In this document: piece after piece, positions 43,075 to 52,318 of the stretch
Layout: each line of letters opens with the position of its first letter
How positions within the stretch are numbered: the first letter of the stretch is position 1
Assembly (NCBI RefSeq): GCF_023115355.1
Contig: NZ_CP096019.1
Location: 1,550,001 to 1,614,000, forward strand
Length of the DNA stretch: 64,000 bases
Reading direction: 5' to 3'
Source of the DNA: Halocatena salina
Lineage (GTDB): Archaea; Halobacteriota; Halobacteria; Halobacteriales; Haloarculaceae
Notes under the pieces: generated by a model
Told to the model about the DNA's origin: nothing
The model's database searches: none
Seen by the model: only the letters and a program-made list of their open reading frames with translations
Translations under genes and position numbers: made by a program

Positions 43075-44463
43075 ATGACGCTTCGTGTGGTTCATTACGC
43101 TGACATCGAGGCGACGTACGACGATCCAGAGCGGATCGCCCGTTTGGGGGATGCGATCGCCTCGCTTCGGGACGAGACCACCCTTCTCCTCGGTGCTGGC
43201 GACAACGTCGCACCCGGTGCGCTCGCGCTCCGTACCGAGGGCCAGCAGGCACTCGCGTTTTTCGACACGATCGAGCCGGACGTCGATACGCTGGGCAATC
43301 ACGATTTTGACTACGGACAGGAGACGCTGTTGTCGGTAGTTCGCCAGTCGCCACAGACATGGCTGTGTGCGAACGTGATGGCTGACGAGGAACGGTTCGG
43401 CCACGAGACTGGGATCATTCCGTGGACGGTGATCGAACGGGCTGGCCACCGCGTTGGGTTGTTCGGGCTTGCCCATCCCAAGACGGCGGAGAAATCACCT
43501 GGAGCGCGATCGTTGTCGGTAACGGATCCGATCAGTGCCGCCGTCGACGCGGTTGAGCGGCTACGGGAGCAGTCCGTCGATCACGTCGTTTGTCTCTCCC
43601 ATCTCGGTGAGTCAGAGGATCACGGTTTAGGAGAAGTGGACGATCTTGCAGTGGCAGTCGACATCGACGTGATCTGTGACGGCCACACACACGATCAGCC
43701 CCGAATCGATCGCGTTGACGGCACGTTGGTGGTGCGAACGTCTGGCGAGGGGATGGATATCGCCGAACTGCGGTACGATGAAGGATGGACGGCCACCCAC
43801 CACGCTGTCGCGGAGTTCCCGCCAAAGCCGGATATCGAACGGACCTTTCGAGAGCTGCGAACCACAGCCGGGGTGGACGAGACCGTTGCCACGGTCGACG
43901 AACCGATCGATCGATCGCTGTCGGACCGGTTTCACGGCGAATCTCGGCTCGGAAACTTCGTGACCGACGCCTACCGGTGGGCCACCGGCGCGACGATCGG
44001 TCTCCAGCACAGCGCAGGAATGCGAGGCGGCCCGGCCCTGTCCGGCGACGTGACGGTTGCGGATCTCATCAGCATCGTCCCGTTCGACATGGAGGTTGTG
44101 ACAACGACTATCACGGGAACGACACTTCGTGACGTGCTCACCTCCGGTGGAGAGATCGTGTATCCCGCACAGCCCGCGTTCTGGCATATCCACCTGAGTG
44201 GTGGGTCGGTGACGTTCGATTATGAAACACGGGAGCTAGCCGCGGCCACCGTGGATAGTGAGCCGATCGATTCGTCGGCGTTCTACTGCGTTGCCGCACC
44301 CGAAAACCTCGTGCGCTCGTTCAACATCGAAGCGGAGACCGAATCGGTCGGGCTACAGTACGAACTGCTCGCTGAATACGCCCGAGCACAGGGGATTAGG
44401 CCGACGCGCGAGGACCGCATCACGCGCCACGGTCTCGAAACAGTGCACCTCCCGGCGGAATAA
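43075..44463 (+). CDS. UshA-like 5'-nucleotidase/metallophosphatase
   Basis: A 462-residue two-domain enzyme. The N-terminal calcineurin-type metallophosphatase domain has VHYADIEATYD (usually HTND or HFND with a metal Asp), LLLGAGDNVAPG, DTLGNHDFDYG (GNHD motif), VVCLSHLGESED and VICDGHTHDQPRID for metal ligands. The C-terminal 5'-nucleotidase domain runs from about residue 280 (ESRLGNFVTDAYRWATG and IGLQHSAGMRGG) and contains substrate-stacking residues in FNIEAETE. There is no export signal, so it would act in the cytoplasm, unlike bacterial UshA. The first motif has Ala-Asp-Ile in place of the usual Asn/Asp pattern and may reflect haloarchaeal variation. Likely a nucleotide phosphohydrolase. 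Confidence 0.87.
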   Translation: MTLRVVHYADIEATYDDPERIARLGDAIASLRDETTLLLGAGDNVAPGALALRTEGQQALAFFDTIEPDVDTLGNHDFDYGQETLLSVVRQSPQTWLCANVMADEERFGHETGIIPWTVIERAGHRVGLFGLAHPKTAEKSPGARSLSVTDPISAAVDAVERLREQSVDHVVCLSHLGESEDHGLGEVDDLAVAVDIDVICDGHTHDQPRIDRVDGTLVVRTSGEGMDIAELRYDEGWTATHHAVAEFPPKPDIERTFRELRTTAGVDETVATVDEPIDRSLSDRFHGESRLGNFVTDAYRWATGATIGLQHSAGMRGGPALSGDVTVADLISIVPFDMEVVTTTITGTTLRDVLTSGGEIVYPAQPAFWHIHLSGGSVTFDYETRELAAATVDSEPIDSSAFYCVAAPENLVRSFNIEAETESVGLQYELLAEYARAQGIRPTREDRITRHGLETVHLPAE

Positions 44464-44466
44464 CGA

Positions 44467-44799
44467 TCACTCCACCCGCCGGACGGCCTGATACGCCGAG
44501 ATCACTGTGAGTATGATCGTGACGAGTACAGCGGTGCCAAAGGCGAGGACGAACGCCAGCGCGAGAAAGAGGAGCGGTCCACCGACGCCGTCCGGAGCTG
44601 GGCCGCGCAGTTCGAACACCCGGACGACGTACATCAGCACGCCGAACACGACACCCACCGCTACACCGATCTTGCCGTTTCGGGCGACGCGAAGCGCATC
44701 GAAAAACGCCGCCGTTCCCGAACGGTCGGCTGTCACGGACTCGTCGATACTGTCGTCCACATCGATGGTTGGACGAGCGAATAGAAATCGTCTTCGCAA
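44467..44799 (-). CDS. Small two-helix membrane protein
   Basis: A 110-residue protein with an acidic soluble N-terminus (VDDSIDESVTAD) and two hydrophobic segments: IGVAVGVVFGVLMYVVRVF, and LLFLALAFVLAFGTAVLVTI continuing to the C-terminus. The C-terminal end is basic (YQAVRRVE). It is convergent with the 5'-nucleotidase gene, with stops almost touching (44463/44467). No family was recognised. The codon use is normal for the chromosome, so it is probably a real haloarchaeal gene. Confidence 0.7.
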   Translation of the reverse strand: MRRRFLFARPTIDVDDSIDESVTADRSGTAAFFDALRVARNGKIGVAVGVVFGVLMYVVRVFELRGPAPDGVGGPLLFLALAFVLAFGTAVLVTIILTVISAYQAVRRVE

Positions 44800-44896
44800 C
44801 GGTACGTGGTATGCCGCGTGGTAATTCCCCCGACGGAGCGCGAAAATCGCCTTTGAATCGAACGGTCTAAGGGTATGGATTTACCGAATATACACA

Positions 44897-45853
44897 ATGA
44901 CGACGCTCGGCACCGCAACCGCGTGTCCCAACGAAATCGCAACGGGACGGCTGTCTGTCGGAGAGGCCCGTGATGGCAGCGACATCGGCCTACCGGTTGC
45001 GGTGATCAACGGTGCGGATGACGGCAAAACCCTGTACATTCAGGCAGTGAGCGACGGCGACGAACTCAACGGTCTTGGGGTCATCCAACGGCTGGTGCCC
45101 CAACTCGATCCGAGCGAGGTTTCCGGACGGATCCTCGTCGTAGGGATCGTTAACTACCACGGCTTTCACGTCGCTGAACACCGCAACCCGATCGACGATA
45201 CGAAACTGAACCGGGCGTATCCGGGCGATCCCAACGGGATGTCGACCGAGCGCATCGCCCATGCCACCTTCGACACCGTGACGCGGGCCGATCTCGCGCT
45301 CGATCTCCACCAAGGCTCGACCAGCCGCATGATCGATGAGACCCGCGTCAGGTGTGGATCGCGCCACCGGCTCCACACGGAGTGTCTCGAACTCGCCAAG
45401 GTGTTCGATTGTGGGTACATCCTGGATCAGAAAGGTCCTGACGGACAGCTCGCGCGGACAGCACCCAACGAAGGGGTGCCCACGATCGATCCCGAACTCG
45501 GTGGCTCTGTTGGATGGGATCACAGCAGTATCGAGCGCGGCCTTCGGGGCGTGTATCGGGTGCTCAAATACTACGGGTTTTTAGACGGCTCGATCGATAT
45601 CAACCCCCAGACACGGGCAAACGGGTTCGAACAGTACGGCTCACCCAAGGGAGGGCTGGTGACGTTTTATCCCGGTCTCGGCGACCGTGTCGAGAGTGGT
45701 GATCCTCTCTTCGACGTGACCGATCCGTTCGGTCGAGTCAAATCCACCGTGACCGCCGATTCGACCGGCGTGTTCTGGCGCACGCGACGGCTCCCCCAAG
45801 TCGCAACCGGTGAGTACGTCTGTTCGCTCGGCACCAATCTCGATGAGTACTGA
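44897..45853 (+). CDS. Succinylglutamate desuccinylase/aspartoacylase family protein
   Basis: A 318-residue zinc-carboxypeptidase-fold protein. Relatives deacylate N-acyl amino acids or related small molecules. The N-terminal zinc motif, normally GxHGxE, reads AVSDGDELNGLG here, with Asp in place of the first His. The second metal His is in LALDLHQGSTSRM, an intact motif. Arg/Asn elements (HRNPIDDTKLNRAYPGDPNG) and the C-terminal lipoyl-like beta segment (YPGLGDRVESGDPLFDV) are in place. The H-to-D change may be characteristic of a haloarchaeal subfamily or may mean altered metal use. It sits just upstream of a decayed threonine synthase gene. Confidence 0.85.
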   Translation: MTTLGTATACPNEIATGRLSVGEARDGSDIGLPVAVINGADDGKTLYIQAVSDGDELNGLGVIQRLVPQLDPSEVSGRILVVGIVNYHGFHVAEHRNPIDDTKLNRAYPGDPNGMSTERIAHATFDTVTRADLALDLHQGSTSRMIDETRVRCGSRHRLHTECLELAKVFDCGYILDQKGPDGQLARTAPNEGVPTIDPELGGSVGWDHSSIERGLRGVYRVLKYYGFLDGSIDINPQTRANGFEQYGSPKGGLVTFYPGLGDRVESGDPLFDVTDPFGRVKSTVTADSTGVFWRTRRLPQVATGEYVCSLGTNLDEY

Positions 45854-45879
45854 CCACCTAGACCCTGATCCGAGGGATC

Positions 45880-46463
45880 ACGCTACGACGTGACCGACGC
45901 GTTGCATCGAGGCGGTCGAACGGAATGAGGGATGGTACGCGGGCCACGCGTGGAACCTGTTCTTTTTTGAGGGCATTGCGACCATCACCTACGAGATCGT
46001 CGCCCGCTGGAACTGGTCGGCTCCCGACGCACTCCTCATGTCACAGGGCCACGGCACGCTGTTTTTGGGCGCGTACCGGGGCTTTCGACGGCTCGCTCAG
46101 ATGGATCTGATCGATCACCCCGCGGCTGCTCGGCGTGCAAGCCGTTGGCTACGACCCCATTGCGCGCGAACTGCGTGGCGCGGCTGACGGCGACACGAAC
46201 GAGGCTGCCGACGGTATCACATCCGAAAGCCGGTCAGAAAGGAGTAGCTCATGGAAGTGATCGAGACGCCCGACGGCGACTGTATCGCGCTCGGTGCGGA
46301 GGCGGTCGCAACCGAACGCAATGCCCTCGGTCATCACGGCTTTTACGTCGAACCGACGTACGCTATCGCCCCCACCGCGCTCGACCGGTACCGCGAGCGA
46401 GGCGTGTTTGGTCCTGACGACGATGTCGTCGTTCCCCTCACTGGCAGCAGATTGAAAAAGTAA
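45880..46463 (+). pseudogene. thrC: Threonine synthase C-terminal remnant with frameshifts
   Basis: Three consecutive pieces of a threonine synthase-like PLP enzyme lie in different frames. The first, from about 45909, reads EAVERNEGWYAGHAWNLFFF and continues to RRLAQMDLIDH. The second, from about 46127, reads LLGVQAVGYDPIARELRGA and on to about 46240. The third (46251-46463) starts MEVIETPDGDCIALGAE and ends VVVPLTGSRLKK with a proper stop. The N-terminal part with the PLP-binding Lys is missing. The family's C-terminal order (GNGTLLLGAYRGF-like, GVQA, FYVEPTSAVAP-like) is recognisable, so this is a decayed copy. A functional threonine synthase must be elsewhere if the pathway works. Confidence 0.8.
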
Positions 46464-46534
46464 CACCGGTCGGAATCGTGTCAGGCGTTCTAATCGTTTT
46501 CAATTCCTTGATACGATCGATGCGGTCATCGCTC

Positions 46535-47023
46535 TCACTCGAAGAGCGATCGTGCATAGCGGTGGATCGGTGCGTCGAGCCAATCTCGCTCTGTTGCTAT
46601 CGTTTCGAGTGCAGAGCGAGCTTCTGATTCGGTGAGAACGCCACGATCGCAAAGGCTTCGAAGAAGCACCGGAGAGAGAACGATGTCAGTCTCTACGAGC
46701 GCCGCTAACTCTGGGAGTGCCCTGAAATCGTCTGTGACGAGAACGGATGCATTGGTGTCTCGAACAGCCCCAACACAGCTTGCTTCGCCAGTATCAATGC
46801 GATTTGATAGTAGCTCTGGTGCCGTCACATCACGTACTGCAACGTGGTCCATGCGTTCGAGTACGGCTGTCGCACCGCGTCCGTGTGGATCATCATACGC
46901 TGCGGTGTTCTCGAGTTCGTCTACGACTCGGGTCGTTGTGGTGATATCGAACCCTGTGAGGACGAGTTCTAAGCAGTCTCCGACTGCGATCGAAACGAAT
47001 GCACTGGTGTCAACGACGACCAT
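46535..47023 (-). CDS. PIN-domain toxin (VapC-like)
   Basis: A 162-residue PIN-domain ribonuclease. The acidic active-site residues expected for Mg-dependent RNA cleavage are present in order: MVVVDTSAFVS (Asp), RVVDELENTA (Glu), RIDTGEASCVGA (Glu) and SVLVTDDFRALPE (Asp). It starts 7 bases after the stop of an antitoxin-type gene on the same strand, typical for VapBC-like toxin-antitoxin pairs. It follows a decayed gene, suggesting that the pair was inserted in or preserved at a degrading locus. RNA target unknown. Confidence 0.88.
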   Translation of the reverse strand: MVVVDTSAFVSIAVGDCLELVLTGFDITTTTRVVDELENTAAYDDPHGRGATAVLERMDHVAVRDVTAPELLSNRIDTGEASCVGAVRDTNASVLVTDDFRALPELAALVETDIVLSPVLLRSLCDRGVLTESEARSALETIATERDWLDAPIHRYARSLFE

Positions 47024-47029
47024 CCACGC

Positions 47030-47332
47030 TCACTGTTCTCCGAGTGTGTCCGCGAGTTCGTCACTCCGATCGAGCAACCGCTTCGAAGATTGTACTGCTT
47101 TCGCATCCTGACGACCAATGATCAGTTCCAACGTCTCGAAATCAATCTCGTCGGTGAGATACAACTCCACGACCGACTCGCGGAAATCTTCATCTGATTC
47201 GATGTCCGCTATATACTCCCGAAGCGCCTCAATGAGAAGCTCAGTACGGTTCTTGTGCGTTACTTCACTCGCAACATCGGCGTGGGTAATGAGCTCCTCC
47301 GGAAGCCGAAAGTTCACTTTCTTCGTGCTCAT
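47030..47332 (-). CDS. Ribbon-helix-helix antitoxin of the PIN toxin
   Basis: A 100-residue protein starting at MSTKKVNFRLPEELITHADV (ATG 47332), with a ribbon-helix-helix DNA-binding domain: beta strand KKVNFRLPEEL, two helices ending EALREYIADIE. The acidic C-terminal half would bind and inhibit the toxin. It precedes the PIN gene with a 6-base gap, so the antitoxin is translated first. The pair likely represses its own transcription. No sequence irregularity was seen. Confidence 0.87.
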   Translation of the reverse strand: MSTKKVNFRLPEELITHADVASEVTHKNRTELLIEALREYIADIESDEDFRESVVELYLTDEIDFETLELIIGRQDAKAVQSSKRLLDRSDELADTLGEQ

Positions 47333-47410
47333 GTATGTACATTGTACCCACAACACCAAAACGATAGCGGCGATCGAATCTCCCGTTTTGCCCTGTTCTG
47401 CCCTGTCAGC

Positions 47411-48769
47411 CTACCGCTCGGGGTGTATGGGCGCGTCGAACCCGCCGCGGATCAGCGGTTTGGCGACGTGGCGGCGGGCACAGGGGGGCACTTCGTACCA
47501 GCCGGGTTCGAGATCGCGCTTGATCTTCCGCTCGACTTTTTCGGAAGCGTTCGTGCCACAGTCCCGACAGCGATAGCCCTGCTCGCGCCCAGCACTTTCC
47601 ATCCGTCGTTCACAGTCCGGGCAGGTCGGGGTGATGCGTTCGGTTTCTCGTAGCCAGCGGACGGCGAACTTCTCCAATTTGAGCGTTCCCGCCGCCACTT
47701 CTCCACAGGCCGTGATGCGATCGCCCGGTCTGAGCGCGCGAACGCGATCGCGGAAGCGCTTCGTCGGTGCGAACGCTACACAGTCGATCGTTCCCGAGTC
47801 GTCTTTGAGGGTCGTAAACACGTGCCCCCCCTGCTTCGTTTCGGGTCGGCTGTTGACCGTTCCTCCCACTCGGTACGCGCGGCCATCCACGACGGTGTCG
47901 ACGTGTTCGGCGTCGTGAAGGTGCGTGTCGGTGCCTTGGTTCGTCACGAACGTTTCGCGCGTTGCCACTGGCTCGCTGTCGATCATCGCGGCAACGTCCT
48001 CACACTCGTCGGGATCGTCTCCACGGATGCCGTGCAGAATCGGACACGGCGTGTGTGGCACACACACTAGCTCCCGTTCTTCGCGGTCGACCGTGTCCCA
48101 CACCGTTGGATAGCCCTCATCGGCCGCTCGATACACAGATTCGTCCCCGACGTCACGGGGGGTACCCCAGCGCTCTCGGTGGCGATAGGAGATGCACTCG
48201 TACGTCCAGTCGTCGAAAACGTCTGCACTCTCCCGATCCGTGCGGTGAGTGTCGTCGGCTACTGCTCGTTGTCGCCCGATCCACGCACCGACGGCGGCGA
48301 GCGCGCCGATCCGCCCGCGACCGTTGCCCCAATGGGCCGATCGGTAGCCGGTGACATCGAGAACACGCTCAACATCGGCGATGGTGAGTCGTTCGCCCAG
48401 TGCTGCCGTGGCGAACGCGAACACAGCGTCGGTGGCGTCGACACCGCTCCACTCGGTAGTGTCGGGTGCGACGACCGCTCCTGGATTGGTGTTCGGATCG
48501 TCGACCTGTGCCAGCCGATCGACGATCTCACTCACGATCGACACCGCACGTTCCGGATCAAGGGTTGTGGGTACCGCGACAGCGGCGTTCCCTCGTGTTT
48601 TGTGCTCGATGGCGGGATTCAATCGAACGAGCAGGGGCCGCTCGTCCGGTGTCGAGCGATCGAGCGCGTGCTCGCGTTCACGAAAGCGTCGTGCGACCGT
48701 GTGAGCGACGTACGTGGTGCACATCCCAGTCTCGCGGGAATCCGTATCATCGATCCCGATAACCGTCAC
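47411..48769 (-). CDS. tiaS: tRNA(Ile2) 2-agmatinylcytidine synthetase TiaS
   Basis: TiaS attaches agmatine to C34 of tRNA-Ile2 so that it reads AUA, an archaea-specific essential modification. The 452-residue protein begins MTVIGIDDTDSRETGMCTTY, a strong family signature. GYRSAHWGNGRGRIGALAAV and HTPCPILHGIRGDDPD follow. The C-terminal half has an OB fold (GGHVFTTLKDDSGTIDCVAF) and a zinc ribbon (CPDCERRMES with YRCRDCG). It is divergent from the HTH regulator gene 48874; the two starts are 104 bases apart, an arrangement conserved in haloarchaea. Confidence 0.95.
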   Translation of the reverse strand: MTVIGIDDTDSRETGMCTTYVAHTVARRFREREHALDRSTPDERPLLVRLNPAIEHKTRGNAAVAVPTTLDPERAVSIVSEIVDRLAQVDDPNTNPGAVVAPDTTEWSGVDATDAVFAFATAALGERLTIADVERVLDVTGYRSAHWGNGRGRIGALAAVGAWIGRQRAVADDTHRTDRESADVFDDWTYECISYRHRERWGTPRDVGDESVYRAADEGYPTVWDTVDREERELVCVPHTPCPILHGIRGDDPDECEDVAAMIDSEPVATRETFVTNQGTDTHLHDAEHVDTVVDGRAYRVGGTVNSRPETKQGGHVFTTLKDDSGTIDCVAFAPTKRFRDRVRALRPGDRITACGEVAAGTLKLEKFAVRWLRETERITPTCPDCERRMESAGREQGYRCRDCGTNASEKVERKIKRDLEPGWYEVPPCARRHVAKPLIRGGFDAPIHPER

Positions 48770-48873
48770 ACGAGTGCTTTCCGGCCAGCGCTCAAACGGC
48801 TTTCGCCAGCCGATCGAGACAGATATCTACAACGACACAACGCATATATGGACAGAATCACCTATAACTATCT

Positions 48874-49824
48874 ATGTCTCGGTCTGCACTGGTCGGGAAC
48901 GTGATAGCCATGCTTGAGGACGCGGGCTTTCTCGTGAGCGACCGGTGTGCTGTACGGCCAAAGAGTTTCGACGTCGCAGCCCGCCGGGGTGAGGAGATCA
49001 TCCTGGTAAAAATCCTTGGAAATATCGATTCGTTCGATACTCCGATCGGGACGGAAATGCGTCGACTCGGGATGTATCTCGACGCGACACCGATCGTTAT
49101 CGGCTTGCGAACCCGCGATGAGCAGCTCGATCCGGGCGTCGTTTACTTCCGGCACGGCGTTCCGGTGCTCAGCCCGGACACGGCGATGGATCTGTTCGTC
49201 GAGGAAGTCCCACCGCTCATTTACGCCGCTCCCGGTGGACTGTACGTGAACATCGACGGCAGTGTGCTGGCCGACGCTCGTCAAGATCGTGACTGGAGCC
49301 TCGGCCGACTCGCAACGGAACTCGGCGTCTCACGACGTACGGTGTCGAAGTACGAGGACGGGATGAATGCGAGCGTCGAAGTCGCTGTTCAACTCGAAGA
49401 TCTGTTCGAGGCACCGCTCACGGATCCGATCGACGTGTTCGATCCCGAGTCGATCCACGACGACGACGATCCCGACGACGCCGAGATCGGTCCCGACGAC
49501 GAGCAACTCGTCACTGTCCTTACCCGCGTCGGGTTCGACGTCCATCCAACGCGACGGTCGCCGTTCAAGGCGGTCAGCGAAGACGACCGCGAACGGATGA
49601 AGATGCTCACAGGACACTCGGCGTTCACACGAACCGCCGAAAAACGCGCGAAAATAATGAGCTCTGTCGGACACGTCACGAAAACGACGTCAGTGTACGT
49701 GGTCGAGGACACCAACCGCGAATCGGTCGAAGAAACGGCACTCATCCAACGCGATGAGATCGAGGCCATCGACGACAGCGACTCGCTCCGTGATCTCGTC
49801 CGCGAACGGGCGGAGACCGAGTGA
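48874..49824 (+). CDS. Archaeal HTH regulator (COG1395-like)
   Basis: A 316-residue regulator found beside tiaS in haloarchaea. The N-terminal 110 residues resemble a RecB-like alpha/beta sensor domain ([20 protein letters not shown], then [12 protein letters not shown]). A lambda-repressor type HTH follows near residue 145 ([20 protein letters not shown], with [17 protein letters not shown]). The C-terminal part contains a second acidic alpha/beta region with [14 protein letters not shown]. It likely binds promoter DNA. It is not known what it senses; the conserved link with the tRNA-modification gene suggests regulation of a translation-related function. Confidence 0.85.
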   Translation: MSRSALVGNVIAMLEDAGFLVSDRCAVRPKSFDVAARRGEEIILVKILGNIDSFDTPIGTEMRRLGMYLDATPIVIGLRTRDEQLDPGVVYFRHGVPVLSPDTAMDLFVEEVPPLIYAAPGGLYVNIDGSVLADARQDRDWSLGRLATELGVSRRTVSKYEDGMNASVEVAVQLEDLFEAPLTDPIDVFDPESIHDDDDPDDAEIGPDDEQLVTVLTRVGFDVHPTRRSPFKAVSEDDRERMKMLTGHSAFTRTAEKRAKIMSSVGHVTKTTSVYVVEDTNRESVEETALIQRDEIEAIDDSDSLRDLVRERAETE

Positions 49825-49826
49825 AA

Positions 49827-50789
49827 TCACTCGAAGATGCGTCGAAGCCGTCCGAGCGCGCTCGCTCGCTTTTCTTCCTCGCGTTTCTCGGTGAAAAAGG
49901 ACTCCGTCTCCGCTCGTTCTTGATCGTACGCGGCCGTCGCTATCGGCCCACTTTCGCCTTCGGTCTCTGGAGCCGCCCCTGTTTCCTCAGCAGGATCCGC
50001 CGGCTGCGTTGTTTCCCCCGTGTCGGCACGACCACCGCCATTCTCAGGAGCCGAGTCTGGCGACGCCTGTGTCGCGTACGCTCCGTCGGTCTCTTGGAGT
50101 TGATCGACACCGACAAGAGTGCCTGCCAGATCCGAAAAGGCAACTGCCGCAGGGCTGCCGGTCCGCGCGACGATGTGCTTCATGGTGATCGTCCTGTCTT
50201 CGGGAACCGCAGCCAGCACCTCGTCACCCAGTTCGTCGATCAACTCCTGGGTTTCTTCGTCCTCACGTGCTTGGTTGACGACGACGCCCTCGACGGTGCC
50301 GCCGACGCGGGCGGCGAGTTCGCCCGTCTTTGCTGCATCCCTGATCGCCACGACGTCCGGCGTCGTAACGAGCACGACGCTGTCGGCGAGACGCAGCGGG
50401 GAGATCACCTCATCGGAGAGTCCGGCGCTGGTGTCCAAGAGGATGACATCGTACTCTTCCGTTAGCGGTCCTGTCGTGTACTGCAATCGGGAGGGATCGG
50501 CGGCAGCGTACTCGTCGAGGGCTTGTGTCCCGGGAATGACCGAGAAGCCTCTATCAGTCTTATAGGTCGCCTCACTGATACCGGCATCTCCGGCGAGAAC
50601 GTTGTGAATCGTCGGACCACCGTCGGGTTGGATCCCGAGCACTGGTCCGAGATTCGACATTCCGAGATCGACATCTAGAGCTACTACATCGTAGCCGGCA
50701 GCCGAGAGTGCGGTTGCGAGATTGCTGACGGCAGTCGTTTTTCCGACACCGCCTTTCCCGCCCCCAATAGCGAAGACCCGCCCACTCAT
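49827..50789 (-). CDS. MinD/ParA-type ATPase with acidic tail
   Basis: A 320-residue P-loop ATPase of the MinD/Mrp class. The deviant Walker A is FAIGGGKGGVGKTTAVSN, Walker A' VVALDVDLGMSNLG and Walker B DVILLDTSAGLS. Haloarchaea have several MinD homologues with roles in positioning of motility machinery or unknown targets. After the ATPase domain (about 230 residues) comes a long acidic and Ala/Gly/Pro/Thr-rich linker, then a basic amphipathic-like C-terminus (EKREEEKRASALGRLRRIFE), which could bind membrane as in MinD. The start MSGRVFAIGGGKG is natural. It is divergent from prf1 with 82 bases in between. Confidence 0.9.
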   Translation of the reverse strand: MSGRVFAIGGGKGGVGKTTAVSNLATALSAAGYDVVALDVDLGMSNLGPVLGIQPDGGPTIHNVLAGDAGISEATYKTDRGFSVIPGTQALDEYAAADPSRLQYTTGPLTEEYDVILLDTSAGLSDEVISPLRLADSVVLVTTPDVVAIRDAAKTGELAARVGGTVEGVVVNQAREDEETQELIDELGDEVLAAVPEDRTITMKHIVARTGSPAAVAFSDLAGTLVGVDQLQETDGAYATQASPDSAPENGGGRADTGETTQPADPAEETGAAPETEGESGPIATAAYDQERAETESFFTEKREEEKRASALGRLRRIFE

Positions 50790-50871
50790 ACATCCTTTCT
50801 CAGGGGGTGGGACACTAAACTCTTCCCTCGGTGCAAAGGGTACTTACGCCTCATCCATCTATTTCCCCCCA

Positions 50872-52116
50872 ATGAATGATGACGACCAGTCGGATCGACG
50901 GAAATACGAATTCCGGAAGGTGATCGAGGAACTCACGGAATATTCGGGATCAGGCACACAACTCGTGTCCATCTACGTTCCCTCCGATCGTCAGATCAGT
51001 GACATCGTCGCTCACGTGACCCAAGAGCACAGCGAAGCATCGAACATCAAATCAAAACAGACGCGAACGGCGGTCCAAGACGCTCTCACCAGCATCAAGG
51101 ATCGACTTCGGTATTACGACAACCCACCGGAAAACGGGATGGTGCTGTTCTCGGGTGCGATCGACGCCGGTGGTGGCCAAACCGACATGGTAACCAAGGT
51201 GCTCGAACATCCCCCTCAGCCGATCGAGTCGTTCATCTATCACTGTGATTCTGCCTTTCTCACCGAGCCGCTCGAAGAGATGCTGGGTGACAAAGGACTG
51301 TTCGGGCTGATCGTTCTCGATCGGCGCGAGGCGAACGTCGGCTGGCTCAAAGGAAAGCGAGTCGAACCCGTCAAAAGCGCCTCCTCGCTCGTGCCCGGCA
51401 AGCAGAGAAAAGGGGGACAGTCGGCCCAACGGTTCGCACGGCTCCGGCTCGAAGCCATCGACAACTTCTATCAAGAGGTCGCGGAGATGGCAGACGACCT
51501 GTTCGTTCCCAAACGCCACGAAATGGACGGCGTACTCGTCGGCGGTCCGTCACCGACCAAAGACGAGTTCTTGGACGGCGAGTATCTCCACCACGAGCTA
51601 CAGGATCTCGTGCTCGGGAAGTTCGACGTCTCCTACACCGACGAGTCCGGCCTGTCGGACCTCGTCGATGCCGCCAGTGACGTGCTCGCCGAAACGGAGA
51701 TGATGAAGGACAAGTCCCAGATGGACGAGTTCTTCAAGGAACTCCACCAAGGGGAGCTTGCGACCTACGGCTTCGAGTCGACCCGACAGAACCTCATGAT
51801 GGGAGCCGTCGATCGGTTGTTGCTGAGCGAGGATCTCCGTCAGGACGTGGTCACCTACGTCTGTGAGAACGACCACGAACAACGGGAAGTAATCGACCGC
51901 CGGAAGAACACGCCGGATCACGAATGTGAACAGTGTGGGGATGTCGTTACCGCTGAAGCTGCTACCCGAGAAGACATCATCGAGCACCTGATCGACATCG
52001 CAGAACAGCGTGGAACCGAAACGAAACTCATCTCCACGGACTTCGAGGAAGGCGAACAACTGATGAACGCGTTCGGTGGCATCGCTGGTATCCTGCGGTA
52101 TTCTACCGGTATCTAG
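50872..52116 (+). CDS. prf1: Peptide chain release factor 1 (aRF1)
   Basis: aRF1 reads all three stop codons and triggers peptide release on archaeal ribosomes. The stop-codon reading motif NIKS is seen in SEASNIKSKQTRTAV. The catalytic GGQ is in GKQRKGGQSAQRFARLR. The C-terminal domain has a Cys pair motif (HECEQCGDVV) as in haloarchaeal aRF1. The start at ATG 50872 (MNDDDQSDRRKYEFR) gives 414 residues, the normal size. Nothing is missing. It has its own promoter in the gap after minD (TCTATTTCC, about 50858). Confidence 0.97.
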   Translation: MNDDDQSDRRKYEFRKVIEELTEYSGSGTQLVSIYVPSDRQISDIVAHVTQEHSEASNIKSKQTRTAVQDALTSIKDRLRYYDNPPENGMVLFSGAIDAGGGQTDMVTKVLEHPPQPIESFIYHCDSAFLTEPLEEMLGDKGLFGLIVLDRREANVGWLKGKRVEPVKSASSLVPGKQRKGGQSAQRFARLRLEAIDNFYQEVAEMADDLFVPKRHEMDGVLVGGPSPTKDEFLDGEYLHHELQDLVLGKFDVSYTDESGLSDLVDAASDVLAETEMMKDKSQMDEFFKELHQGELATYGFESTRQNLMMGAVDRLLLSEDLRQDVVTYVCENDHEQREVIDRRKNTPDHECEQCGDVVTAEAATREDIIEHLIDIAEQRGTETKLISTDFEEGEQLMNAFGGIAGILRYSTGI

Positions 52117-52318
52117 AGTGGATATATTTTTACATTTAATGGCGATTCCGAGCCTACGAAGCGTTCGGAGAACGTCCGATCGCGTTTCGAACGCGATCGA
52201 CTCTCTCAAAGAACCGTCGAGCACCTTCGAAGTCGAAATAGCCGCCGGTCTCTCCACCGAAAAACGAAAAAATGCGCTCGATGAGACGTGATGTTCGTGC
52301 GATGGTGTTCCGTTCCGC

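Noticed and set aside
52139-52291. Short plus-strand frame between prf1 and the ferredoxin gene
   Set aside because: Fifty codons without conserved features; composition fits an intergenic spacer.
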